64,000 bases of DNA from Zygnema cylindricum (Eukaryota; Streptophyta; Zygnematophyceae; Zygnematales; Zygnemataceae). The notes under the pieces are model-generated. The model did no database searches. It was not told the origin of the DNA and saw nothing but the letters and a program-made list of their open reading frames with translations. This document shows, in pieces, positions 46,354 through 59,702 of the stretch. Made by a program: the position numbers and the translations under genes. Location: positions 1-64,000 of the forward strand of contig JBBHKE010003380.1 of NCBI GenBank assembly GCA_037447655.1. The letters are read 5' to 3'. The first letter of the stretch is position 1. Each line of letters opens with the position of its first letter.

Positions 46354-49300
46354 ATGGAAAGGATGATATCCTCAAACATCATGATAAAAATTATTTTTTT
46401 GGTAGCTATGTTGACAAGTGGATTACTAAAATGTCAATCCCAAACTCCTTCAACACCCATTCCATCTCCATCAACAACTCCACCAACATTCCAATTAACA
46501 AAAGAAGTCTTTCCCTCACCTACTCTCTCGCCTCTCTCTCCTTCAAATCCCATTAACCTAATCCCAGATGTCGAATCATTTCCACCTTCGATATCTTTAA
46601 CACCTCAGAATACACCTTTTTTTCCAACCCTTCAACCGAGTTTCGTTCCTTCTCCCACTAATTTGAACTCACCCTCTATCCCCCTCCCCCAAGAAATACC
46701 ACTATTTCCTCCACCAGTCATTACTTCACCACCCACTATAACTCCTAAAACTCCTCCTTTTCAACTACCGACACCTGTGCTACCTTCACCTCCACCTACC
46801 CAACTTCTACCTCCCCCTTCTCAACCTCCAAAGTCATTTCCTTTACCATCTTTGCCTCTACTTCCTCCCGCTCTTTTACCACCACCCCGGCAAATTCTAC
46901 CTCCTCTTTCACCACCGTCAGTAATTTTATTGGACACCTTACCTCCTCTACCTCCAGCCCCACCCCCACCCTTACCACCTTATGCTCCTCTACCGCCATC
47001 ACCTCCTCTATCTCTACTTCCACCCCCACCTTCACCTTCTCCTCTCCGGCCACCACCTCTACTAGCTCTGCCTCCAAGCCCACTCCCAAAAATTTCTGAT
47101 CCCCTACCACTATCATCTCCTTTACCTCCAACCCCACCCACACCCCTTTCTGCTCCTCTACCACCACTTATGCCAAACCCAAAACTATCTGTACCATCAC
47201 CAGAAAAAAATTCTCTCTCATTTCCGCCCTCACCAGTATTGCTACTTCCACCACCTTCTCCTTCTACCCCTCCACCCTTACAAGCTTCTTATCCTCCAAT
47301 TCCAGCAGTAGTACCACAACCTATTTCACCAACATTTCCAATAACAAAACAAAATCTCTCCTCTTCCTCTCCTACTCTTTCCCCTCTCTCTCCTTCAATC
47401 CCCATTGATTTAACCCCAGACATCTCATCACCCCCTCCTTCAATATATTTAACATCTCAGAATACACCTTCTCCTCCTGTCCTTCAACCGAGTTTGGTTC
47501 CTCCTTCCTCTCTTTTGAATTCACCCTCTATCCCTCTCCCTCAAAAAACACCACTATTTCTTCCACCACAACTCACTACTCCTCCACCCTTTATAACCCC
47601 TCCTAACTCTTTGTTTCCCATACCGCCACTTGTGCTACCTTCACTCCCACCTTCCCCATCCCTAACCTCCCCTTCACTCCTACAGCCAGCATTTCCTCTA
47701 CCATCTTTACCTCTACCGCCTCTCACTCTGTTCCCACCACCACCACAAAGTCTACCTCCTGTTTCACCAGCATCCGTACTTCACTTGGACACCTCACCTC
47801 CTCTACCTCCAGCCCTAGCCCCAACCCCAACATTGCGACCTTCTGCTCCTCTACCAACATCACCTCCTCTATCTTTACCTCCATCCCCACCATCACCATA
47901 TTTTCCTCCTTTACCACCATCACCTCCTCTACCTTTACGTGAAGGGCCATCCCCTCCACCTTTTGCTCCTCTACCACTATCACTTCGTTTACCTCCTCCC
48001 CCACCAATACCACCTTCTACTGCTTTACCACCATCGCCTCCTCTATCTCCATCTCCACGCCCACCGTCACCACCTTTTTCTCCTCTACCACCATCACCTC
48101 CTCTACCTCTACCCCTAGGCCCACCCCCACCACCTTTTGCTCCTCTACCACTATCACCTCCTTTACCTCCATCCCCACCCCCACCCCCTTCCGCGCCTTT
48201 ACCACTACTTATCCCAGGCCCACAACCACCCGTACGACCAACAGAACAAATCTCTCTCTCGTTTCCGCTCTCACCAGTATTGCTACATCCTCCACCTTCT
48301 CCTTATACCCCTCCACCCCCACAAGCTTCTTATCCTCCAATTCCAACTTTAGTACCACAACCCATTCCACCAAAACTTCAAACACCAAAACAAAATCCCC
48401 CTTCTATTCCCTCTCCTCTCTCTCCTTCCACCCCCCTTAATTTAATCTCAAATATTTCATTAACTCCACCGTCAAGACCTCCAACATCTCAGAATACACC
48501 ATCTCCTCAAATCCTTCAACAGAGCTTTGTTCCTCCTCCCACTCCTTTGAATTTCCCCTCTACTCCCCTCCCACAAGAAATACCACTATTTCCTCCACCA
48601 CCTCTCATTGCTTATCCACCCTCCATAACACCATTTTCTAACTCTCCTCGGTTTCCACTGCCGTCATCTGTGCTACCTTCGCCCCCACCTTCTTCGTCTC
48701 TCACCCCCCCTTCCTTACCTCCACCACTTCTAGTATTTCTACCGCCAAACGCACCTCCTCTATCTCCACCCTCAACCCTATTCTCACCTTCACCTTCTCT
48801 TCCTTTACCTCTAGGCCCAGCCACACCACCTTCTGGTCCTCTACTACCATCACCTCCTTTACCACCACCCCGGCCCATACCCCCTTCTGCTCCATTTCCA
48901 CCCCTTAATCCATACCTACAACCATCTATTCCATCGCCGCAATATATACCTTCCACATTTTCACCCTCACCAGGACTGCTGATTTCACCAACACCTCCTT
49001 CTCCCTCTCCACCCCCAGCTCCTCCTCTCTCTCTACCCCCAGCTCCTCCTTTCTCTCCATCCCCAGCTCCTCCTTCTCCCTCTTCAGCCCCAGATCCTCC
49101 TCTCTCTCCACGCCCAGCTCCTCCTTCTCTCACTCCACCCGCTCCCCCTCCCTTCTCACTATCCTCCAAACCACTCTCACCAATCACTCCCATCCTACTT
49201 TCACCATCAGTACTTACCCCTCGTCCACCACTACTACCACCAATAGCACTATCTCCACCTCCACGTCGACCTCCTCCTCCTCCTCTCCCCAAACTATCCC

Positions 49301-49471
49301 CACCTCCTCTCCCCAAACTATCCCCACCTCCTCCTCTCCCCAAACTATCCCCACCTCCAAAGCCACCAGTCCCTCCTCCCTCTCCACCTCTACCACCACC
49401 TCCACCTCCTCCCTCTCCACCTCCACCCTCTCCTCCTCCTTCACCCCCTTGTGAAAATCCTTTCCCAACAG
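46354..49471 (+). other. Gene B exon 1: signal peptide plus ~1,000-residue proline-rich (extensin-like) region
   Basis: A single 3.1-kb exon encodes an N-terminal hydrophobic segment and then about 1,000 residues dominated by Pro, Ser, Leu and Thr (SPPPP, PPLPP). Three large degenerate units can be seen. They start near 46483, 47329 and 48369, and each contains a PLSPS, SQNTP or PQNTP, and NSPSIPLPQ-like series followed by long polyproline. The segment ends with three copies of a PPPLPKLS-type motif (about 49276-49350) and PPSPPCENPFPTG at the donor site. In plants and green algae such regions are typically hydroxyproline-rich, O-glycosylated wall or matrix modules. Hydroxylation here is inferred from composition. 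Confidence 0.8.
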
Positions 49472-52400
49472 GTCCGTTTTAATTTGTTAACAGTAGGCAT
49501 GATTTTCATATTTAGTTTTTCATTTATACTTGCGATCTCCTCACCAAAATTATGCATTTTAATTTCTGGTTTTTCACTCTCATTCGGTTACACCATGTCC
49601 AGCAATTTCTTTCTTTACCGCCGAACGTTCACGTTCCATGTATTCTTCTTTTTGTTTTCTATTTTTATGATAATTTTACTTAAGCATCTTAACTACTGCC
49701 CAATGATTCGGATATGAAATGGGATTAGTAATCTACTTTCATTTTTAACTGGGAGTTTATTGCTCTTTAGGAGTACGAAAATGGAGCGATCGATGTATAT
49801 GGCCAAATTCCGTAATTCCGGGTGTTGGAAATTTCGGAATGAATGCAAATGCCACCGTTCCTTTTGGAACTGAAATTCTCCTGGATTTGCCGAGGCTCGA
49901 TTTGAACCTTCTTAGCATCCAGGGGAAATTAACGTAAGACAAAAACCTTCAATTTACTTGTAATACACCGTGAATCTTCATTAGCATTAATAACACTAAT
50001 TTGACTCCGGTTTTTTTTTCTTCCTGCTTACAAAACATACCAGTTATCTTTTTCTGAACGTTTATTCTTTTTGCGGTTTACAACCGTTCCTGTCATTCGA
50101 ACAGGAAACATAATTATTAATGCTAAACTAGCCCTCAGTACCTATAGCGTGACATTGTGTCGTTTGTATTCTGGTCAACGCAAAAGAATTCCATATATTT
50201 TCTTTCTCACTTGTATTCGACGCCCCTTTCAATTGCTGAATGTTTTGGATGTTAAAAATAGATTTTTTGGCTGGAGTTTCTTTGACATTTATATTTACCA
50301 TTTTTCTTATCGTTTTTTGTTTTCCCAATTGTAGGTTTTTGGATAGTCCAGATTTACCGAACATATATGTGAAAGCTCACTTTATAATTGTCGAGGGAGA
50401 ACTTGTGATTGGAGAAGATGCTAAACATTTCCAACAAAAAGCTACGATTGAATTGACACCAAATTTTGAAAATGGAAGATCGGATTTGCTATATGCTCCG
50501 AAAAATTCAAAAATCGCTTTTAATGTTGGACATAAGGCTTTTGTTGTGGTATGTTTAACAACCAAAAGAAAAAACTAGAATCCAAATTATATTTGAAATA
50601 CTTTGAAAGATTGAAAGGGAAAGATCGTTTTTGCAGCTTTTTGCCTCGGTATGTTTGTGGTTTGAAAACAAAAAACTATCTTTTTAAAATCTGAAAATAC
50701 ACTGCTAATTTTCATTAAAAGTGGTGCTTGTGATTCTGCTTTTAAATATCAGATAGAAGGAAAAGCTCGCCTCCATGGGATGCCAGGTGGCAGGTCCACA
50801 CCATCCTGGTGTCGCCTCATTCAGACTGCGAAGGCAAATGACACCAAAATTAGAGTGGATTCTGAAGGGGCTGCAAAGTGGCCGGTAGGGGGAGCGATTG
50901 CAATCGCTCCCACTGACTACAAATTTGATGAGGCTGAAAAGAGAACAATTGTCGCTGGTGAGAACACCACATTTCTCTCTACTCTCTCTTTATTTATTTT
51001 GTAAGTGTTGCATAGAATTTTGTGGCCGTAAGCCATACGAAATACAAATCAGTCAGATTTAATGACTTTTTTATTTTTCATCCACTATAACTTTTTCTAA
51101 AACATTCAAGCGTATAAGAAACTGTATTCATTTTTTAGCCTTTCGTTAACACAATTGTTTAAACTCTAAACGTGAACTCCTTGAGTATTCAACAAAAAAG
51201 AAATAAAAAATAACCTGAAACTGACTCGGGCAACCTTGGGAATGTGATTCCTTTAACAGTTGAGTCGATTGAAAATGGAGTAGTTCTTACTTTAAATTCA
51301 CCCCTCAATGTTGATCATTTTGGCGATCAATTTGGTCTTCCAAATGGTTTTGGAGGTTTTTTTGATGAGAGAGGGGAGGTAGCCCTCCTTACTCGAAATA
51401 TTGTTATTACTGGAACCGATGAAGGAGATCCTTGGGCCCTTGAAGGTACATTTATAAAATGCATTTTTTTTTATTACTATTCTGACAATGATGTATAATG
51501 TCAAGAAATAGTTAATGGTTTTTTTATATTAATTGAATGGTTAGTCAGTCAGGATCAAATTTATTTTTTCTTTATTTCGGAAGTTAGAAGTTTTCCATTA
51601 TGTGCACGATTTTTGAGATACCAGTTGCCAATTTTTGCCCAATCCTTCATAAAAATCGTATTCTAAATCTTTCGATTTCATTTTTTCAAATTTATTATCT
51701 GTCTATACCGAAGTAAAAGGACAATATTTTGACTGCAAATTTCTGACGTAAACATTAGGTTTTCCCAGGTGGACATTTTATGGTATTTAAAACGAGTGTT
51801 CCACAAGAAATTGAAGGAGTTGAATTTCACAAAATGGGGCAGCAGGGAAGACTTGGACGCTACCCTTTGCATTTCCATGTGAACGGAAATAGTCCCGACA
51901 CAGTTTGCCGCAACAATGCCATTCATGACAGTAAACAGGTGAGAATTGTAAATATAACAGTTTTCCTTTTACGAGAATTTGCATGCAGAAAAATCTTAAA
52001 TCTTTGGTCACTAAATTGACACAATCAACAAATTTCATTGGTCGAAAATCAACTTCATCGTTAAAAAATTATCAGTTTTAGTTAAGGCTTTGACTCCGAT
52101 GTTTTTTTTTATTTCTTTAGATAAAAGGAACACAAAAAGCGATGCCAAAAAAACAATTTCCGCTATGATTCAATCATTAAATCAGGGCAATTAATCTGAC
52201 TTTGTCTCTTTAATTTTCTGCCCACTTCTGATTTTTACCCCTCAAATCGCATTCCTCCCCTCTCATCCCCTCCCCTCCCCTCTTTCCCTCTCCCTTCGCT
52301 CCCTCCTTCCCTCCCACCTCTCTCTCTCTCTCCCACCTTAGCGTGGAATTGTTATCCATGCGTCACATGGGATGAACATAGATCGAAATGTGGCATACAA

Positions 52401-55400
52401 TGTCAGTGGACACACATTTCTAGTCGAGGAAGGAGGAGAAAAAAATAACACATTTTTCCAAAACCTTGGGATTCTTACAGTCCCAGGTGAGTGTGAGAGG
52501 TTCCTATGTAAACGAGGATACAATAGAAACAATTGATATTAAAAAAATGTTCCGGCCATGGTAATTGTGTCCATAAACCTAAAAGTACATTAAAATGGAC
52601 AAAAAATGCCATGGAAAGCAAAAGGTTTTCTTTAATCAGAAGGTTCTCTTTAACCAGAAGGTTTTCCTTAACTAGAAGGTTTGATTTTCTTTGAGCAGAA
52701 GCCTTTCTTTAATCAGAAGGTTTTCTTGAATCATAAGGTTTTCTTTAGGTTTATTCATGGTAATAGACGATCGATGATGTAAGTTTCTAACAATTTTGAA
52801 GTTTTTGGGATACATAGTCCGCGTTAGGATTTCAACGGCCAGCGATCACCGTCCATCGACATTCTGGATTTCCAATCCGACGAATCACTTTATCGAAAAT
52901 GTCGGCGCAGGGGCCGCCGATTCCGGGTGAGTCTAAAACATGTTTCCCCTGAGTCGAATTGGTACCAGGGGGAGGAGCAGGGGAGCGAGAGAGGAGGAGA
53001 GAAGCCGAGAGGGAGAGTCTGGAACATGGGGATGGCATAGGGAAGGCAGGAAGGGCGAGGGTGAAGGGTGTGGGAGAAGGAAAGAGGGATGGGGAGGGGA
53101 GAAGGTTGACGCAAAGGGATGGGGAGGCGGTAGGGGGGGAGAGGGAGGCTGATATAGGTTATAGGGGAAGTGGGCAAAGACGGTGGGAGGGAGTGAAAGG
53201 AAAAGGGAGGGGGAGAGAAAGGGAGGGGAAGGGAGAGGGAGAGGAAGGGAGGGGAAGGGAGAGGGAGAGATTAAGGCAGAGAAAAAGAAGGAAGAGGCAG
53301 AGGGAGGGAGATGGACAGAAAAGGAAGGGAAAAAGATAAGCAAGGAGGGAGAGAGACGACAGGGCTAAAGGGAGAGGGAAAGGCAGGGAAGTACAGAGGA
53401 GGTGAATGGAGGGGGGCGGGGGAATAAGGGGCAGGAAGCAGGGGAGAGGAAGCACTTCTTGGCTTCTTCACGGAAATTCAGGAAGTTATAGACTATGGGA
53501 GAGGGAGGGAGGGAAAGGGGGAGAGGAGGGCAGAGGGGGGAGAGGAGGAGGGTAAGGGCCAGACAAGAGGGGAAAGGGAGGGAGGCAGCTGCAGACTATT
53601 GGAGATAAGAGGGCAGGGACAGAGGTGGGGTCAGCGAGGGAGAGGGACGAAGGGGGAGGGAGAGGAGAAGGGGGAGGAGGAGCAAAAGTGGAGAGGAAGG
53701 GGGAGGGGAGCAGGGAATGCATCGTAGGGGGAGACAGGTGTTGGGAACTGGATATTTGTGTGGGAGGGAAGGGAGAGGAAGAGGGAGAAGAAGCCGAGTG
53801 AGAGAGTTCATATGTCGACTTCCCTAGGGATCACTTTTACTACTGTTATTACTATTGTTATCATCATATTGGTATTATCGTTAACATTTTCTTGCAATGT
53901 TAACGTTTTTATTTTTTGTTTTTATTCTCTTTGTTTCTATTTTCTTCGTTTTACTTTCTTTGTTTTTATTACTCTTTCTTTTTATTTCCTTCGTTTTTTT
54001 TTTTCTTCCTTTTTTTCCCTCAGAGTGGACGATTGGTAATGGTGGGAGAATGGTCGGTGGGACTTCCGAGATTTCGTCTTTTTTCGGACGACGATTATCG
54101 GAAATTTGGAGAAGTCCAATTGGAAGTTTACGAAAAATATGCTAAATCTGGTTGGGTTTATTGGACTTATAAAATTGAGGGATACAATCCTCCGTGGAGT
54201 TTTCAAACGAGTCGAGAAAAGAGATGGATTCCTTTCGAGGACGTTTATAAAAAAATCGAGGAGGAAAAAGAGAAGGGATGGGACGTTTTATGAATCGGTC
54301 TCTTTTCAAAAAAAAAGAGAAAAGAAAAATGAAAGGAATGGGAAGACAGGGACTTGTAAGTTTTCATTTTTTCTGAAGAGAGTTTCTTTATTACTTTATC
54401 GGAGAAATTGAGCGAAGACTTTCGTGGGAACTTGTAGAATCTGTGAGTAAATTAAATCGGGGAAAAGTTTTTACTTTCGATCGGTCCATTTTTTTATTAG
54501 TGTGTATATTAAGTGTTGATGAGAATTGGAAACTTCGCTTTTTAAGGACATTCTCAGAGTTTTTTTTTTTTTTCCCCTTGTACTGTAGTCAGCATCTATG
54601 AAGTTTCTGAAAAATTGATAGGAAATTACCGAAAAATTGAAAAAGTTCAAGTCCATTAATAATTATACTTGTAAAAATAATTTAAAATATCTGTTCATAG
54701 CTCAACTACAATGTAAATCAAAGTAACCAAAGTAACTAGTTCTATATAGTTTTCTGTTTATAGGCTAGTTTCTTCCCTGAAATGTGTTTTTTTTGTTCGT
54801 CTTTATGCAGTTTTGCATAACAAAGCTAGTTTTTTCCTTTTCTGTAATGCAAAGGTGTAGATATTTTTCAGATTTCCTCGCTAATTGGAAAATTTTGGTC
54901 CATTTTCAACTAAAACCGCAATTTTTAACGACAAGGATGAGGAGGAGAAAGAGATATAATGGACAAATGTTGATGTTTTGATATGGTGTTCCATTTTACT
55001 CTTTTTATAATGGGATTGGTGCATGGGTTGGGACCATAGTTCAAAAGTAGGTGAAAGTAGGCCCATACAATATGCCTATTGTACGCAAAACATACAATAT
55101 GACCTTAAGACCCATATTGTATTGGTCGCAAAATGAATAAGAAAAGTAACAGGGTTGAGTTGCACATCGTTCGATAGAGAATTAAACGTCATCGGACAGT
55201 CGCTGATCAAAGTAGCGATCAAAGTAGCGATCTAAGAAGATCACATGAAAAGCCCATAACACAACTTGCGCCTACCAAAGGCCAACTATTAAACGCCTAC
55301 TTTTGAACTATGGTTGGGACGCAAATGTTTTTCAAAAACTAACTTTAGTTAAAAAAAAAAAAAACAATCTTAAACCTCATTACTTCTACATAATTTCTTT

Positions 55401-58400
55401 ATTACCAATATCGCGTATGAATGAAAATAAAATGACACTTTTCACTTAGTGTCCACATTGACATTGACTTTTGAATCAGTAATTTAGTCATTCGTATATT
55501 TTTTACCCACGGAAGTAGTGTTATTAACAATTAATAGAGAAAAAAAAGTAAAAAAATCATGTAGTAGCTATGAAAAGATTTTTTTGATAGGGTATTTGGA
55601 TTTTACACGATATACAGCGATATATCATTAAATTATAGTATTATTTATTGCATTAAATAATACATTTTGCATTTTTTGCACAAATTTGCATTGGCCGAAG
55701 CAACGATTACCCGGAGAAAACAACAACAAGATTGTATTAAGAAAGCGGAAAAAAAAATGATGGTAAACAATATGAGTACAATGGGAACGAAAAAAAAAAA
55801 AAAAGTGGACGGCAAAGCCAAAAGTAGAAAACTAAATGATGAGGGAAAGAGGTAAACACAAAAAAGCAAGGCTAAAGAAACTAATTTAAAACAACAATCA
55901 CTAACGCAAGGATACAAACCCTAAAAAACCCTAAAAACCCTAAAACCAACATTGCCTAACCACACCTCAACACAGAGAGGCCGTTAAGTTGTAACTTTAT
56001 TGTAAATATTTAAAACTTGAAATGAGCTACAAATTTTGACGTTTTTTTTTCCTTTTCCCTAAAAATGGAAAAAAAACGCATGGATACAAGATCCTCAATG
56101 CGAGATTCGCGATCAAAGGCCCTCGACTTCAAAAAAAAATATATATATATATAATAAATAAGGAAATTGTGGAGGTTGTCCGTATGAGTTGGTCTCTAAG
56201 AAACTTGGAGGCCATAACAACTTGCTCCACAGGGCCGACAAAGTGCATGTCCCGACAACCGATGACGTGTGTGTCTTTACTCGCTATTGGGAAGAGCCAA
56301 AAAGAAAAAGCAGAAGCGGGAGCCTGTAAGGCGCGCGCTGATGAGCAAGGGTGAATCAGGAAAGTATGTTATGAACAAAATGGCGTTTGGATATGCAAAA
56401 AACAAAGAAACACTTATAGCGACGAGCGCAAAAGTCAAAATTTCAAATACCCGATTACGACTTTTTTTTTTTTAAATTTGAACACCCGAAATCCGACCGG
56501 GTTATATCACACTCCTAAATTGTTACCCGATACCCGATACGCGTTTACGAGAAAAAAAAGTTAACTGAAACTCGATTTCTCGCGACTACCTGTATGTTCA
56601 TCTCCCTTATACCTTCCACAATACCAAAATTACAAGGTACAATAATGTTGTATAGTATGGACAATACTATACTGTAGTGGAACATACCTACGAAACTTTC
56701 AAAATTTTTTCATTTTTTGCTTACCCAACCATACCCAAATATGTTTTTTTTTTTTTTGAATCACCCGGCCGAATCCGGCCCGCCTCCAAAATTTGGCACC
56801 CTAATCCGTTCTAGATCCGAGGAGGGAGGGGTGGGTACCAGAGGTCGCAAACGGTCAAACGAAACTGTGACCGACCATTAACCGACCGCCTGGGCCGGAT
56901 CTCTAACGGATTCGGTTGCCAATTTTTGGGGGCCGGGCGGTTGCGGTCGGTTGATTCACCAAAAAAATAAAAAAAATCGGTTACAGTCATGTAACAGGAT
57001 CTCCTACCTCTCAAAAAATCCCATTACTACAAACAATTCCAACCACACATTCCAGACATTGGAAAATACACATCCACATTGGACCACACTCACATAAGGA
57101 TATACTTTAAATTAGAAGAAGCTTTTGTCCACATAACATTAGCTTGGTCTCTTGCCCTCGTGGCTCTACCCTTTGTTGGATTTATGCGATCTTGGGCGAT
57201 ACCTTTTGATACATTTTGGTACGGACGAACCTACCCGATTTATTTATGTGACGTCACGGACTCACACGTGCGGAATCTGACGGACGATTCCATGACAAAA
57301 AGTACAGAAAACAGGACAAAAGAAAAACGACCGTTTGTGGCTGAACAGTGACACGTGGCATCATGTGATAAGACCACCCAAATAAACATTTCACAGCATA
57401 GTGAACACACAAAGATATAAAATGCATTCAGGCATTAGAGACAATTATCTCACACAGACATTACAATTCATAGAATTCATGGAATTCGGACATGAAATTA
57501 TTTTTGAGTCTTTCTGTACATAAAGATAGATAGCATTAGAATTAGGAGGATAATTCAGCTTCATAAGAGTAGAAAGTTCGAGAAACAATTGTACTTTGTT
57601 GTCCTATTTTATTAATCAAATCAAAGCTGTCTAAACCTGCCTCTCTAATCTACCTATCCATGCCTTCTCCCTTGTCTATTCTAACAACTGTGATTCTCTA
57701 AGGTCCACCCTAGCGGTGTATGTTTGGGACGCGGCTACTTTAGCCTGAGGCCACGGGCTATGGTGATTGTCCTAAACTAATAGTAATAAGTGGCAAACAC
57801 AACATTAACACTAATAGCGATTCGGGGTGCACTAGCGAATCTTATATTAAAGTGCAAATGACAAAGTTGTCGTTTCCCAAGTCACTAAACACACATTGAA
57901 AAATGCGCTACCCCGCCGAATGAAATTCTTGGCCTATACAAGAAAGAGGAATAGGGAAAGTGAGAGAGAGAGTGAGAGAGAGAGAGAGAGAGTGACATAG
58001 AGTGAGAGAGGGAGTGGGAGAGAGTGAGGGAGAGAAAGAGAGTTAGAGGGACGGGGAGAAAGGGAGGGATGGGGGAGAGATAGGGAGAGGAAGAAGGAGA
58101 GAGAGTTGGAGAGAGAGAAGGGGAACGAGAGAGGTACAGTAGATGTTAAAATTCCGCAGAATCTGGGATTCGACATGTCAGATTGGGAAAATGTGAGCCA
58201 GTTAGGATTTGAACCTGAGACCTTCCAAGTAAGATGTGAATGCACTAACCACTGCGCCACCAGCCCAATGATAGGTTCTGGCGGGTCCGTACATATTTAT
58301 TTTAAGGCTTTTATAGTGTGCACGGACCACATGACACCCTGGTATTGAAGGGCAAACTCTTGCCAATTCACTAGGAGGGAGAGGGAAGGGGAGGGAGAGG

Positions 58401-59639
58401 GAAGGAAAGGCAAGAGAGAGGGGGAGAGAGGGACAAGGGGAGAGAGAGAGGGGGAGAGAGAGAGGAGTGAAGGGGAGAGAGTGGAGCAGAGAGAGATGGG
58501 AAGAGAGGGGAAAAGGGAGTGGGAGAGATAGGGGGACAGAGGGGGAGAGGGGGAGAGTGGGTGAGGGGAAGTGAGGAAAAGGGAGAAAGAAAGAGGAAGG
58601 GGGAGAGGGAGTGAGAGATGGGGGAAGAGAGCGGGAGAAAAAAGGGGAGAGAAAGCGGGAGAGGGAGGAGGAGAGAGAGAGTATCAATTTTTTTTTATTA
58701 TAATTAATTGACTTTTTTGTTCTTTACTTCAGCTAAAAATGTTCAATAAGCACTACGAAAGCTGTCAAAAATTGATTATAAAGATTTTCCATGTGAGGAC
58801 TTTGTACACTTAGCTCAATTTGGATTTTTATTTTTTTTCTTTTCATAATTTTTTGCAGTTTTTGGTTCCAATTGGAGAAGACTGTACAAGGAGCTTCTCT
58901 CAAAATTCCTGAAATTGCAAAAATTGTTCCCTTTCGACAAAATCTTGGAATTTTTCGCAGGAATGTGGCACACTCTAATCATGGATTTGGTCTCCGTACA
59001 TATCCCAATGGATTTCGTCCACCTATTCCTTCTGGAGGGGTAAATTTAAAGTGCTTTTGTGCTTTTCTTTTTGCTTTTTATTTTTCTGAAAAGGAAAAGA
59101 AACGTGTATTTTAGAACACTTTTAAGCTGTTTCTTCGACAGAGTAAATTCATGCAAAAGGTTCGTTTGGTTGCAGATATATGGAGAGGAAAATGTGATCG
59201 ATAGCTTCATTTCTTACAAAAATCTGGTTCATGGGTAAGTTAAATTTCAGTTATTTTTCTCATTTTTGGAGCTGGTTAAAGGTAAGCAAGGTTATACATT
59301 TTTTCAGTTTTTGGGCAAGGATTCCCCTTCAGATGTCATTTTATCACGGTGCTAGTACAGACAATAGGTAAATGGACAGCTAACACTATCCCTCTGTTTT
59401 TTCTTCTGGTTCAACAGGATTTTTCTCCATAAAACTGATTTTATCACAATTCGGAATGGGTCATTTGCGGATAATCTGGCTTCAGTTTATATGGATATGA
59501 CCAACTCTATTACAGTCACCGATTCCTTATTCGTCGGAGTGACAAAAAATTATGGCAGTCCGAGCCCAAGCTTGTGCTATGGAAGAAAAAGATCATACCA
59601 AGGGTGTGCCCCAATTGACGGATGCACGTAAGTAAAAAT

Positions 59640-59702
<63 letters not shown>

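Larger units (their letters stand above)
52927..58858 (+). other. Gene B intron 8, 5.9 kb, repeat-filled
   Basis: The matching intron in gene A is 439 bp. In order: polypurine tract (52940-53810), GH5 orphan exon, 280-bp MITE, telomere-like stretch, inverted GC-rich repeat, solo R1 LTR, MITE end, GA tract, SINE and a second GA tract. Confidence 0.75.

Noticed and set aside
48612-49343. 243-codon glycine-rich minus-strand ORF within gene B exon 1
   Set aside because: Shadow of the proline codons on the plus strand; the plus frame has a signal peptide and splices into G8.
52933-53811. Several minus-strand Pro/Ser/Leu ORFs
   Set aside because: Artefacts of the polypurine tract in intron 8 of gene B.
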